A stretch of 64,000 nucleotides of DNA from Sulfopaludibacter sp035606355 (GTDB lineage Bacteria > Acidobacteriota > Terriglobia > Bryobacterales > Bryobacteraceae). Positions 27,395 to 35,585 of this stretch are shown piece after piece. The notes beneath the pieces are model-generated. The model was not told the origin of the DNA and did not search any database. It saw only the letters and a program-made list of their open reading frames with translations. The translations under genes and the position numbers were made by a program. Every line of letters starts with the position of its first letter. Within the stretch, counting starts at the first letter, position 1. The stretch is from contig DATNFO010000024.1 of assembly GCA_035606355.1 (NCBI GenBank), positions 399,545 through 463,544 of the forward strand, written 5' to 3'.

Positions 27395-29454
27395 GAAGCC
27401 TCCAGCAGCTCGCTCAGAAGGTCGTATTCGTAGCGGTCGGCCAGTTCCTGAATTCCCGCCGCCAACTCGATATCACCGCCCTCCCTGATTTGCAGCACGA
27501 CCTGATCGATGCCGTTCTTATCGCCGTCCAGCATCGCCGTTCGCAATTGTTCTAAGACATGCTGGGATAGCATTCTGAGGCGGTCTGCTGTCAACTCCCC
27601 GCCAGCGGTCCGCCGAACTTCCACCTCTATAGGTTGCTCGGCATATTCATAGGTGATTTTCAGGTGTTGTGCGATGCTCGCCAGGAGGTCGCCTTCACGG
27701 CAAGGCTTCGAGAAAAACCCGTCGGCTCCGCTTCGCAATACCGTTCGGCGCTCATCGTCCAGAGCGCCCGCTGTTAGCGCGATGATTTTGCATTCGTTGC
27801 CCTCACGGGCGCAGCGGATTTGGCGCATAGCTTCGAGTCCATCGGTCCCCGGCATGTGTACGTCCATTAGGATCAATTGTGGCTGCCAGGCGTACCAGTG
27901 TTGAATCGCGTCCTCGCCACTGCTCGCCTCTTTGACGGTGAACCCAATCGACACCAGGAGCTTGCTGAGCCATTCCCGGTTGTCTGCCTGGTCATCCACG
28001 ACCAAAATCCGGACGGAGCCCGTTCCAGCACTCAGTCCAATTACCCGCCGTCCCTCCGCCGAGGGGACTATGGCGCCCGTGACTAAGCGCTGGACTGGTA
28101 CCTCGACGCGGAAGACGGTACCTCCCCCAAGTGTGCTCGTGGCAGTGATGTCACCGCCCATTAATCGCGCGTAGTTCCGGCTTATGGCAAGTCCCAACCC
28201 GGTTCCGGTGTGCGTGTTCAATTCGCTCCTCACCTGGGCGAAGGGGCGAAATAGTGTTTTCATATCCTCCCCGGATATACCGACCCCGGTGTCTTCGATT
28301 TCCAGACAAAGCTTCGACCAAGCGCCCTGCAGGGGTATTTCTCTGACGCTTAGTGTTACGCGCCCTCTATCTGTAAACTTGATCGCGTTACCCAGCAGGT
28401 TGATGAGCACTTGGCGGATCCGACCCTCGTCGGCAACAATGTACTGGGGTACCTCCGCTTGGCCGATGATTTCGAACTCCAATGCCTTACCTTGCGCCCG
28501 CAGCCGGAACATCGCTGCCAAGTCGCGGAGCAAGCAAGTAAAGTTGAAGGTAACGGGATTGAGCTCCATAAGTCCGGCTTCAATTTTGGACATGTCGAGC
28601 ACGTCGTTGATCAAAGCCAGCAGATGTTCCCCGCTGCGATTCACGATCTTCAGATTGGCTTGTGCATCCGGGCCAAGCGCCCGGTCGCGTAGCATGAGCT
28701 GGGAGTAGCCGAGGATGGCATTAAGCGGCGTTCGAATCTCATGCGACATCGTGGCGAGGAACGTACTCTTCGCGCGGTTAGCGCGCTCCGCTTCATCCTT
28801 GGCTTGCGCCAGCGCCGCTGTACTCGCCTCCAGAGAGGCTTGTCGCATGGAGATCTGCCATAACTCAGCTAGGCCGCGAATGCAGAACTTCACCAGGATT
28901 ATGTCTTCGAAAATGACCCAGCCGGCGTGCTCCACCCAGCGCCACGGGCTCGCCGTCAGCACTCCGAAGACCGATTGCGGGTAGAAGATGCCTCGCGCTG
29001 CGTGGTCGGCCGCGACGACAATCGTCGCAGGAATCAGCACTTTCCAGTCGCGATAGTATGCAAGGAATGCGAGCGACCCGAAAACATGAAAGTGCGTCTC
29101 AATCCTTCCGCCGCTCAGATGGATTAACAACGCCGACATAAGCATCTGCCCAACGGCGATGACATGGCGAGTCATCAGTCTGGCGGGCTGTGTCAGGGCC
29201 AGTGCCACTGGGAGCGCCGTTATTGCGCCGCCGAGTAGGATAGCCAGCCAGACGTGAATGTGTACCGTACTTTGGGCGCCCAACCACGTCCGCGGCGAAA
29301 TGCAGATGGCGGCGGCGACCCCTGCCGCCCACTGCACCAGCATCAAGATGGCGAACAGATGGCTGGTCTGCGTATAGATTTGGAGTTTGTGCTCCGCCAG
29401 CAATTCCTCGGTGCGAGGAGTTACATCTTCGTTCAAAAGGGCAGGCGATTCCAT
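27382..29454 (-). CDS. Hybrid sensor histidine kinase with His-rich membrane sensor
   Basis: 690 aa. The N-terminal sensor has about five or six TM helices (30-195) with a striking histidine-containing loop, HLSGGRIETHFHVFGSLAFL, and DHAARGIFYPQSVFG, which could bind metal or haem (inference). Then a helical linker, HisKA with His238 in FLATMSHEIRTPLNAILG, a full HATPase (NLLGNAIKF, DTGVGI, GTGLGLAIS), and a receiver domain (ILVVDDQAD, Asp in LILMDVHMPGTDG). The C-terminal ~80 residues are helical but contain no Hpt-type histidine motif. It follows the RedB-like gene with 6 bp spacing and overlaps the next kinase gene. Confidence 0.9.
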   Translation of the reverse strand: MESPALLNEDVTPRTEELLAEHKLQIYTQTSHLFAILMLVQWAAGVAAAICISPRTWLGAQSTVHIHVWLAILLGGAITALPVALALTQPARLMTRHVIAVGQMLMSALLIHLSGGRIETHFHVFGSLAFLAYYRDWKVLIPATIVVAADHAARGIFYPQSVFGVLTASPWRWVEHAGWVIFEDIILVKFCIRGLAELWQISMRQASLEASTAALAQAKDEAERANRAKSTFLATMSHEIRTPLNAILGYSQLMLRDRALGPDAQANLKIVNRSGEHLLALINDVLDMSKIEAGLMELNPVTFNFTCLLRDLAAMFRLRAQGKALEFEIIGQAEVPQYIVADEGRIRQVLINLLGNAIKFTDRGRVTLSVREIPLQGAWSKLCLEIEDTGVGISGEDMKTLFRPFAQVRSELNTHTGTGLGLAISRNYARLMGGDITATSTLGGGTVFRVEVPVQRLVTGAIVPSAEGRRVIGLSAGTGSVRILVVDDQADNREWLSKLLVSIGFTVKEASSGEDAIQHWYAWQPQLILMDVHMPGTDGLEAMRQIRCAREGNECKIIALTAGALDDERRTVLRSGADGFFSKPCREGDLLASIAQHLKITYEYAEQPIEVEVRRTAGGELTADRLRMLSQHVLEQLRTAMLDGDKNGIDQVVLQIREGGDIELAAGIQELADRYEYDLLSELLEASCRQ

Positions 29455-29460
29455 GTCAGG

Positions 29461-30057
29461 CTACGTATCCCCGTATAACGCGCAACCGAATACCGGTGTT
29501 GTTCGACGACCCGACTCCCGCCCGAGTAGAAGCGAAACGATCGCTTCGCGCCCGTCGTTGTCACCAGAGTGCCCCCGAGCCGCAGTTATGCCGCCGCTGA
29601 AAATCAGTCGGCCATTCGCGTTGTAGAGAAGCGCCTGCCCGGACGTTCGCGCTCCGAACCGCCGCGCTGCTGCCGCGCCGCGATCAGCCAGAACCTGGAC
29701 GGTGGGAATGGCAGCCGCAGATTTCCAGAGATCGGTGTGCGCCCAACCCTCGGAAGAACCCGGCGGAACGTAAAAGAAGACCGTAGTCTGCACCCGGTCG
29801 TGAACGCTGACGAGAATCCGGTCCAGTTCTCCGACCGATGCCCGGGAGCACGGGCATTGCGGGTGGATGAATATCATTAACGAAGCACGCCCCTTAGCCT
29901 GCTCAAGCGGCGCGTGGGAGGGCCAGTATGCCGGCGGCACGGCGGCCGACCCCGGCGTATTCGCGTAAGTCAGAGTTACGCGCGCGCCCCACAAAATCGC
30001 AAGCGCCCATGCCACGAGAATCGCGATCAGTACGCTCGATCGCTGTAAAATACCCAT
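29461..30057 (-). CDS. RedB-like thioredoxin-fold membrane-anchored protein
   Basis: 198 aa from ATG 30057 (frame open to 30207). One N-terminal TM anchor (MGILQRSSVLIAILVAWALA) places the rest in the periplasm. The domain has the features of proteins annotated RedB: MIFIHPQCPCSRASVGELDR with a C-P-C-S motif, TDLWKSAAAIPTVQVLAD, RFGARTSGQALLYNANGRLI and SGGITAARGHSGDNDGR. The fold is thioredoxin-like, but the active site is CPC, not CxxC. It is the first gene of an operon with two hybrid kinases, so it may feed a redox or metal signal to the membrane kinase (inference). Confidence 0.75.
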   Translation of the reverse strand: MGILQRSSVLIAILVAWALAILWGARVTLTYANTPGSAAVPPAYWPSHAPLEQAKGRASLMIFIHPQCPCSRASVGELDRILVSVHDRVQTTVFFYVPPGSSEGWAHTDLWKSAAAIPTVQVLADRGAAAARRFGARTSGQALLYNANGRLIFSGGITAARGHSGDNDGREAIVSLLLGRESGRRTTPVFGCALYGDT

Positions 30058-30506
30058 TCCAATCCTCTGCGAGAATTCCACCCCCGGCAGCCGATGAGTT
30101 CGGCCAGACAAAGAGGTCCTTGTAGATAGTTTCCACAGAAAGTGGCGTGAAGAACAGTTGTCAAAGGTTACGGAAGGTAAACTCGTCGAAACGGCTCCCC
30201 GGCGCAACTCCCGCGGACAGGGACGTGAATTCTCCTAGCCGCTCGCTAGCCAGAGATGGTGGCAAATCACTTGCCACCAACGTGTTAGCCGCGCGACTCG
30301 CGGCGGCAGAGCGTCACCATTGAATAACCAACGGCTGCTGCGTTTAAGGGGTTTACAGTCTTTCGTGTCCACGCCGGAGCCCTCACCCGACACGGACCAG
30401 CCTTCGGCCTAGCTCCAATTGACTATTAACAATTTCCGATTTCTAGCCGAAGGATTGCTGCGAAAATGAGCCTCTCACAATACAATCATCTTCGGCTTAG
30501 GAGTCT
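30058..30506. other. Divergent intergenic region
   Basis: About 450 bp between the RedB-kinase operon (leftward) and the receiver gene (rightward). It must hold both promoters, but no near-consensus pair stood out. No gene or RNA recognised. Confidence 0.4.
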
Positions 30507-30869
30507 ATGCCTCGAAAAAGAATCCTCGTTATCGATGACGAACCACAGGTTCTTAAGCTGATCGCTCTGACGTTAAACAAGGGTGGATATGAAGTAAACA
30601 CCGCGACATCCGGACGAGTGGTGCCGCAGAACATCGCAGCCAGCCGTCCTGACCTGGTGATTCTGGATTTGAGCATGCCAGAACCGGACGGCTTCGAGGT
30701 GCTCAAAGGATTACGGGAACGTGAGCCCACGCTCCCAGTGCTGGTCATTTCGGGTTTTTTGGGCGGATCGATGCTTCGAGCCGCTGAACTGTTTGGCGCT
30801 GCAGCCACGCTCCAAAAGACCGATGTGCCGGAATTGCTCCTGGAAATGGTGCGGCGCATCATTGCGTAG
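30507..30869 (+). CDS. Single-domain response regulator
   Basis: 120-aa receiver domain only (CheY-like). Acidic pocket in RILVIDDEPQ, phospho-Asp54 in LVILDLSMPEPDGFE, and Lys104 in ATLQKTD. The segment between the Asp and Lys has an ISGF stretch like the receivers of the PAS kinase at 23468, so it could act in the same relay; this is inference. Confidence 0.9.
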   Translation: MPRKRILVIDDEPQVLKLIALTLNKGGYEVNTATSGRVVPQNIAASRPDLVILDLSMPEPDGFEVLKGLREREPTLPVLVISGFLGGSMLRAAELFGAAATLQKTDVPELLLEMVRRIIA

Positions 30870-31052
30870 CTGAGTTCCGACACGGCAGAATTCGCTTTCG
30901 GGCGGGCGAAACTGCTGGCATCCCCTACCCCTTGGAGCCAGGCCTTTCCAAATTAATTCCGCCATCTCGAACCAGCGTCGAACTCAACCGTTGCTGCCCA
31001 AAGTGCAGCCAAGGGTCGGGAATACTCTGAGCTTTGGGTTGGCCAACCTTGA

Positions 31053-31445
31053 CTAAGACTCCACCTTTTCGGCCGCCGTTCTCTTCGCGGCTCGTGCCGC
31101 TCTTGCCTTCGCCAAGTTTGCCGCAAGCTTCGCCTTCGTTGCCGCCGAGAGTTGCCGCTTGGCGGGTGCGGCCTTCGCCGTCAGCTTCTTTGCGGTCGTG
31201 TTAGAGCCGCCTTTTGTGGCGTGGAAAGCTGCCCAACGTGCTTTCTGTCCCGCCGCGATACGCTTCCTAGCGGCTGCGCTCAACTTCCGTCGGCGAGTCG
31301 CCCTTGACGATCTTGAGATTGCGGCTGACGCGGCTCCCGTGCCGTCGAGCTTCGCTTCGATTTCAGCTATCTTTAAATCTATTTTCTCTGCTTCTGCGCG
31401 ATAGCCGACGAGCGCATGTTTGAGTAGTTCCAAGTCTTCAGCCAT
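31053..31445 (-). CDS. Basic Lys/Ala-rich protein, 130 aa
   Basis: N-terminal 40 residues form a short coiled coil (ELLKHALVGYRAEAEKIDLK); the rest is Ala/Lys/Arg-rich with repeats of the type SAAARKRIAAGQKARWAAF and SAATKAKLAANLAKARAAR. The motif resembles the short basic repeat found in many small acidobacterial proteins and in histone H1-like proteins, so nucleic-acid binding is likely but unproven. No clear Shine-Dalgarno. Confidence 0.65.
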   Translation of the reverse strand: MAEDLELLKHALVGYRAEAEKIDLKIAEIEAKLDGTGAASAAISRSSRATRRRKLSAAARKRIAAGQKARWAAFHATKGGSNTTAKKLTAKAAPAKRQLSAATKAKLAANLAKARAARAAKRTAAEKVES

Positions 31446-31687
31446 TGATCCATTAAAACAAAAATAGCTTCATCTGTCCTGACCACCCCTCCTGCAATAG
31501 ATAGGGCGGTCGGGCAGCTTCCGCGGTATTCGCTAGCTCTGATCGAGTCCCACATATAAGGAAGAACGTGCCCACACGGTCGGGGAAGGCGGTGATGCCA
31601 ATGGCCTGATTTGCTGCGATGGCAGAGACCTTGCAAGGGCTGCAAAAAAAAGCAGACAGCGAATCAATCGTGTCTGCAAGTGGGCCA

Positions 31688-31966
31688 TCAATACTCCGAT
31701 GGCAGGAGAAAGGTGGTGGCGCTCCGGTCGGCTTCTGTAATGATCCAGAGGCGCGTGCCGGTTGAGAGCGTATACGCCGAGAGAATGCGGAAGCCGTTGG
31801 TGACGGAGAACTCATTCTCTCTATGGTCATGCTCATCCAGATCCCCCCAGTCTCCGGTAACGTGTCGAGCGAGAAAATGCGCCGGGTGCTCACCGGCTTC
31901 TTGGAGCGCCGCGAGAGCACCGGGGGTGGCGACTATTAGGCCGAGTTCGAATCGAGGCGTGCTCAT
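31688..31966 (-). CDS. Hypothetical protein, 92 aa, of a plasmid/mobile-element type
   Basis: Compact protein starting MSTPRFELGLIVATPGALAA, with HFLARHVTGDWGDLDEHDHR in the centre and LSTGTRLWIITEADRSATTF at the end. Small proteins with this GDWGDL-type centre are common on plasmids and integrative elements, with no established function. A GGGAGG ribosome site precedes the ATG. The 240 bp between this gene and the basic-protein gene contain nothing recognised. Confidence 0.75.
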   Translation of the reverse strand: MSTPRFELGLIVATPGALAALQEAGEHPAHFLARHVTGDWGDLDEHDHRENEFSVTNGFRILSAYTLSTGTRLWIITEADRSATTFLLPSEY

Positions 31967-32338
31967 GTGGCCTCCCAGACAGTCGGCCCTGAACGCGGCA
32001 CCTCAAAGAGAGCAGACACAAGTCGGCCCATGTTTGAAATTTCCTCCTTTTGGATTGAAGTTGATTACTGCGAACAGCGCTTGATGGAACTATAGCTGGA
32101 ATGCGCCATGCGTCAAGTGCCTCGGAGCGGCGACGCATTGGGACGTCGTTCTCCTCACCGCTCGTGAGTGGCTTAGTGACGGTCCGCCTAGTTGTTGGAA
32201 GCAGCGCCAGGATTCGACGCAGTTTGGATATTTGGTTGAGGCCGCGTTCGTAGTCAGCCCGTGGGGTGAAACGTTCGCGCCGAACCTTTTGCGGAAGACG
32301 TCAAATCCGACCCTCCGCCCTAAACTCGGAGGATCTGG

Positions 32339-32482
32339 CTTTTAGAAGAGAAAGTCGCGGCGGCTTGACCCTTGCGCTAAGAGGTATGGATTCAATGGCT
32401 TACGCGAAATAATCTACAGACGGAATCTGGCCTGTAGACGATTTTGTAGTCAACGATTCCCAATGAAATCAACACCTTTCCA
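32339..32482 (-). repeat. Repeat copy 3: att-like core and arm sites
   Basis: Third copy of the repeat at 14304 and 17899. The conserved core (TTAGAAGAGAAAGTCGCGG on the + strand, 32342-32360), the CTACAG/CTGTAG inverted elements, and CTGTAGACGATTTTGTAGTC (about 32430-32449) with AATCAACA and TTTCCAAA after it are kept. The tRNA part beyond the anticodon loop differs from copies 1 and 2, so a different target or a degraded end. The rest of 31967-33020 has only doubtful frames. Confidence 0.6.
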
Positions 32483-33020
32483 AAACCACGGGGGACTAGT
32501 CCGGCACGGAATGTGGACTCGCCGCTGTTTCGCTAATGGACGGCAACGCGTCCAAAACCGACCGCATTGACGTCCTCGTCATCGATGAAGGGTCGATGGT
32601 GTCGCTCACGGGGGCCGAAGCGAAGCGCGGCGGGATGTTCCTCGGTGGGGCGTATTTTCGGGTATCGAGGCGCATCCGTTCGGCGGTGATGAATGCGAAT
32701 CGAACTCGCGCCAAACGGTGGCACCTCACCGCACCTCCTCCTGAATGGAGTAGCTCCGGGTATACACCACCTCGTCGGGGCTGGGGATTTTGCAAGCGGC
32801 ACAATGGGGATTTTGCACCGGCCGTGACACACAAAATGTGAAGTACTGTCTTCGATTCTCCACTCGCGCTCCTCGGCGGGCCGTTCTAGAGCGCCCGCTC
32901 GCGCCGCTCAGGACTGCCGCCCAGGCAGGGCGATAGGAATGGTGCCGATGAGGGTTGCGTGCGACCGCTGGTATATGTCTAGGCCGCCGGGGCGGCGGCA
33001 CGGCAGAACCGGCGAGCCGA

Positions 33021-35156
33021 ATGGCCTCTGCGATCAAGCGTGATAGAGTTATACGGAGATCGAGCCGGTCCCCCGGTGTAGACTCGGCGAAGCCTGCGCA
33101 GCACCTTCATTTAGAAAAACAAAGTTATCCAGGGGAACGGTGGTCCGTCCTGTGGAGTAACGAACTCGAACGCGGCACCGAGCGGCCGCGGGACAGGAGG
33201 CCAGCGATCACTCGACAATCTGCTTCTCAACGTTTACTGGCAGCTTCGAAACGGGTACTTGGTTCGGATCAGGTTAAGAAAGCTTTTCTGCCGACCCTAC
33301 AAATTGGATCCGTCTATTTCTTATTCCCACTCTACCCAACAGTTTCGATTCCATTCGTTGCATCTATCATTGGTTCTTTTTGTTGCTGGGCCTTATGCGC
33401 CCCAATCCTGAAGGCCCGTTTGTACGCCGCCGGCCTTCTTGCCTGTGGCCTTGGATGGGCAGTTCTGTCCCCGTATTTCATCTTAGATGGGCCCGTGTAT
33501 TTTTATAGAGCGGAATCTCTCGACGCGCGCGAATCTCGCATCATACCTATCGGTCAAGGTGCAGCTCGCGGACACCTCGTCTACGTTGCCGATCCTATTC
33601 GAGCCGCTGGGCCCGTTCGCCGCCTGATGTCCCTAGCCGGATTTGCGCCAACCTTTCTCTCGAGGTCGTCCGACCACACTACTCGTGCCATCGTGATGCC
33701 TCTGCGCAACGCAGTGCACTTGCGTATTACAGGAGCGTCGTCGAACGCCTATGCCGAAGCGCTGCTCGCGTACTTTACGGGCGCACAGGTCGCAATTGAG
33801 ATGTTCCCCACACCGGATAAGTCCACGGTTACGCTTGGTCCGTCGCTAGCCGCGTCTAGCTTTCCCGTGGTGGAATACATTCGAAACGTGAACAATTCGC
33901 CAGGGCTAGATTGGAGTGACGTCCTTGTTCAGCCCGGGGCGGAGCGGGAAACCGCGGCGTACTCGGCTGAAGTCGACTGTGCTATCGAAGCTGCTTCAAG
34001 AGGAGCTTTTGACGTGGCGATCCCGATGCTTGAGGCTGCGGTAAGAGATTCGCCATCTGAACTCGAGCGAGCACGCGCTTACGCTGTCTTAGGGTTTGCC
34101 TCGGCGGCAGTTCTTGGCGGCAACATAGGAAGCGTGCAGGCCTTCGCGTTCTTCAATCAAGCTATGGCACACTGGCCCCGCGTCCGGGCGCGGACGACGC
34201 TAAGCAGGTCGGAACTGGACAATTCTATCGACCGGTGGCTTTTCGATAGCCTGAAAGGAGTATTCGCCTTCCGCGGAGTGGAGTACCCGACTTGGTCAAG
34301 GGTTTTGGGGAACTCAGAAAAGAATGTTGAGACGTCGGGGATTTCTGGGTCACAGAAGCAGTACTGGTTTTGGTGGCTAAATAAGTTCGCAGATACAGCA
34401 GTGGATTCTTTGATAGCCGTAGAACGGGGGCGCTTGGTCCGGATAGTTCACACGGATCTGAAGAATCCTAGGAGGTTATCGATTGATCTGTCGAACTTGG
34501 CTGCAGGCCGGCCGGACTTCGCCCGCTGGGCGTTTTTTTCGCTCTTGTCTGAATCCCACACGATGGATGGACACCCGGAGAAGATCGCCGTCGTGTTGCA
34601 GCCCGAGTGGGGGGACGCTTTGGAAGTGGCCGCCTCCCTCTGCCCTGAGCCATGGAAGAGCCAGTACACGGGGGTGGTGAAGTTTATGGAGACCTACTCA
34701 GCTGTAGTGAACTCGTTGTCACGGCAAACTGATGCGGAGGCGCAGCTAACGGCTCAGCGGTGGCTACACATGTTCCGGCGCTACGGATTCCCGCAGACCG
34801 CTGGGACGCTCTCATCTGACTTTGATGGGAATGCTGCCCCTGCCAAAATACCCAGCCCTCCGCGTATCGCGTGGTGGACAAGAGAGTACATCGATTGGTT
34901 TGGCTCCGTCGTCGGAACAATGGCAAAGGGGATTTCGTCAACATGCTCTCGACGCGGGGACGCGTGTGAAGCTTACCTCGATGGGGTCGCAGCCCGTTGT
35001 GCGCGCGATGGGACTGGACGTCTCTTTGCTCCGGGAATAGATCTGGTTATCACTTTCTCCATAGCGATCAATCAACCGATCAGCGAAACGTGGGTGACTG
35101 GACTTAGGGACGCGACGGGTATGGAGCGAGTGGTCTGGTTGGACCACCCGAGATAA
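33021..35156 (+). CDS. Membrane protein of unknown function, ~710 aa
   Basis: Not recognised. The frame is open from 32955 (TTG); ATG 33021 is chosen but has no ribosome site, so the start is uncertain. The first ~90 residues are basic and polar; then two or three TM helices (SVYFLFPLYPTVSIPFVASI, CCWALCAPIL, AAGLLACGLGWAVLSPYFIL). A large soluble part follows, including a helical segment with TPR-like periodicity (GAFDVAIPMLEAAVRDSPSE ... RARAYAVLGFASAAVLGG). No catalytic motif was found. GC is lower than in flanking DNA. It lies alone at the left border of the unknown-gene cluster. Confidence 0.7.
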   Translation: MASAIKRDRVIRRSSRSPGVDSAKPAQHLHLEKQSYPGERWSVLWSNELERGTERPRDRRPAITRQSASQRLLAASKRVLGSDQVKKAFLPTLQIGSVYFLFPLYPTVSIPFVASIIGSFCCWALCAPILKARLYAAGLLACGLGWAVLSPYFILDGPVYFYRAESLDARESRIIPIGQGAARGHLVYVADPIRAAGPVRRLMSLAGFAPTFLSRSSDHTTRAIVMPLRNAVHLRITGASSNAYAEALLAYFTGAQVAIEMFPTPDKSTVTLGPSLAASSFPVVEYIRNVNNSPGLDWSDVLVQPGAERETAAYSAEVDCAIEAASRGAFDVAIPMLEAAVRDSPSELERARAYAVLGFASAAVLGGNIGSVQAFAFFNQAMAHWPRVRARTTLSRSELDNSIDRWLFDSLKGVFAFRGVEYPTWSRVLGNSEKNVETSGISGSQKQYWFWWLNKFADTAVDSLIAVERGRLVRIVHTDLKNPRRLSIDLSNLAAGRPDFARWAFFSLLSESHTMDGHPEKIAVVLQPEWGDALEVAASLCPEPWKSQYTGVVKFMETYSAVVNSLSRQTDAEAQLTAQRWLHMFRRYGFPQTAGTLSSDFDGNAAPAKIPSPPRIAWWTREYIDWFGSVVGTMAKGISSTCSRRGDACEAYLDGVAARCARDGTGRLFAPGIDLVITFSIAINQPISETWVTGLRDATGMERVVWLDHPR

Positions 35157-35585
35157 AGAGGCAGTCACTGCAATATGCGAGCTCGTCCGCCAGTCTAGTA
35201 GAAGCCACCAGAGCTGCGGTTGCACATACTCGAATCGTGCGAGCAGGCTTCCTGCAGTCGTTGCCCTTGAAGAAGATGCCGCAAGGTGGTTTGGCTGCGG
35301 ACAGCCGAGTCCATTCATGCTTTATACTCACCTCGTTTCTACGGAGGCGGTAGCTGCGGCGACCCATGTGAATTCATAAATAATATTGCTGATCTCTCGG
35401 CGTGTACGATAGAGCACAATTTGGATGGCGTTGTGATTAACGGGAGAAGCTGCATGCTGAAGTCGTCGAAGAAACTATCAACCCTATTTGAAATCGTCGA
35501 AACGCTAGCGCTAATCGGGTGGGAGGTATTGGGTAATGTCATCGGCCGGCAATGAAACGGTCCCGAGATTCGCCTGATTCACGTT
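35157..35585. other. Convergent intergenic region
   Basis: About 430 bp between the converging genes at 33021-35156 and 35586-37814. A rightward frame at 35286-35555 (ending LALIGWEVLGNVIGRQ) is the only candidate and lacks a ribosome site or family support. Confidence 0.4.

Noticed and set aside
32536..32841. Overlapping open frames on both strands in the gap before the membrane protein
   Set aside because: Neither has a ribosome site or family signal; GC-rich DNA gives such frames by chance.
35286..35555. 89-aa rightward open frame
   Set aside because: No ribosome site, no recognisable domain; the 5' part looks non-coding.
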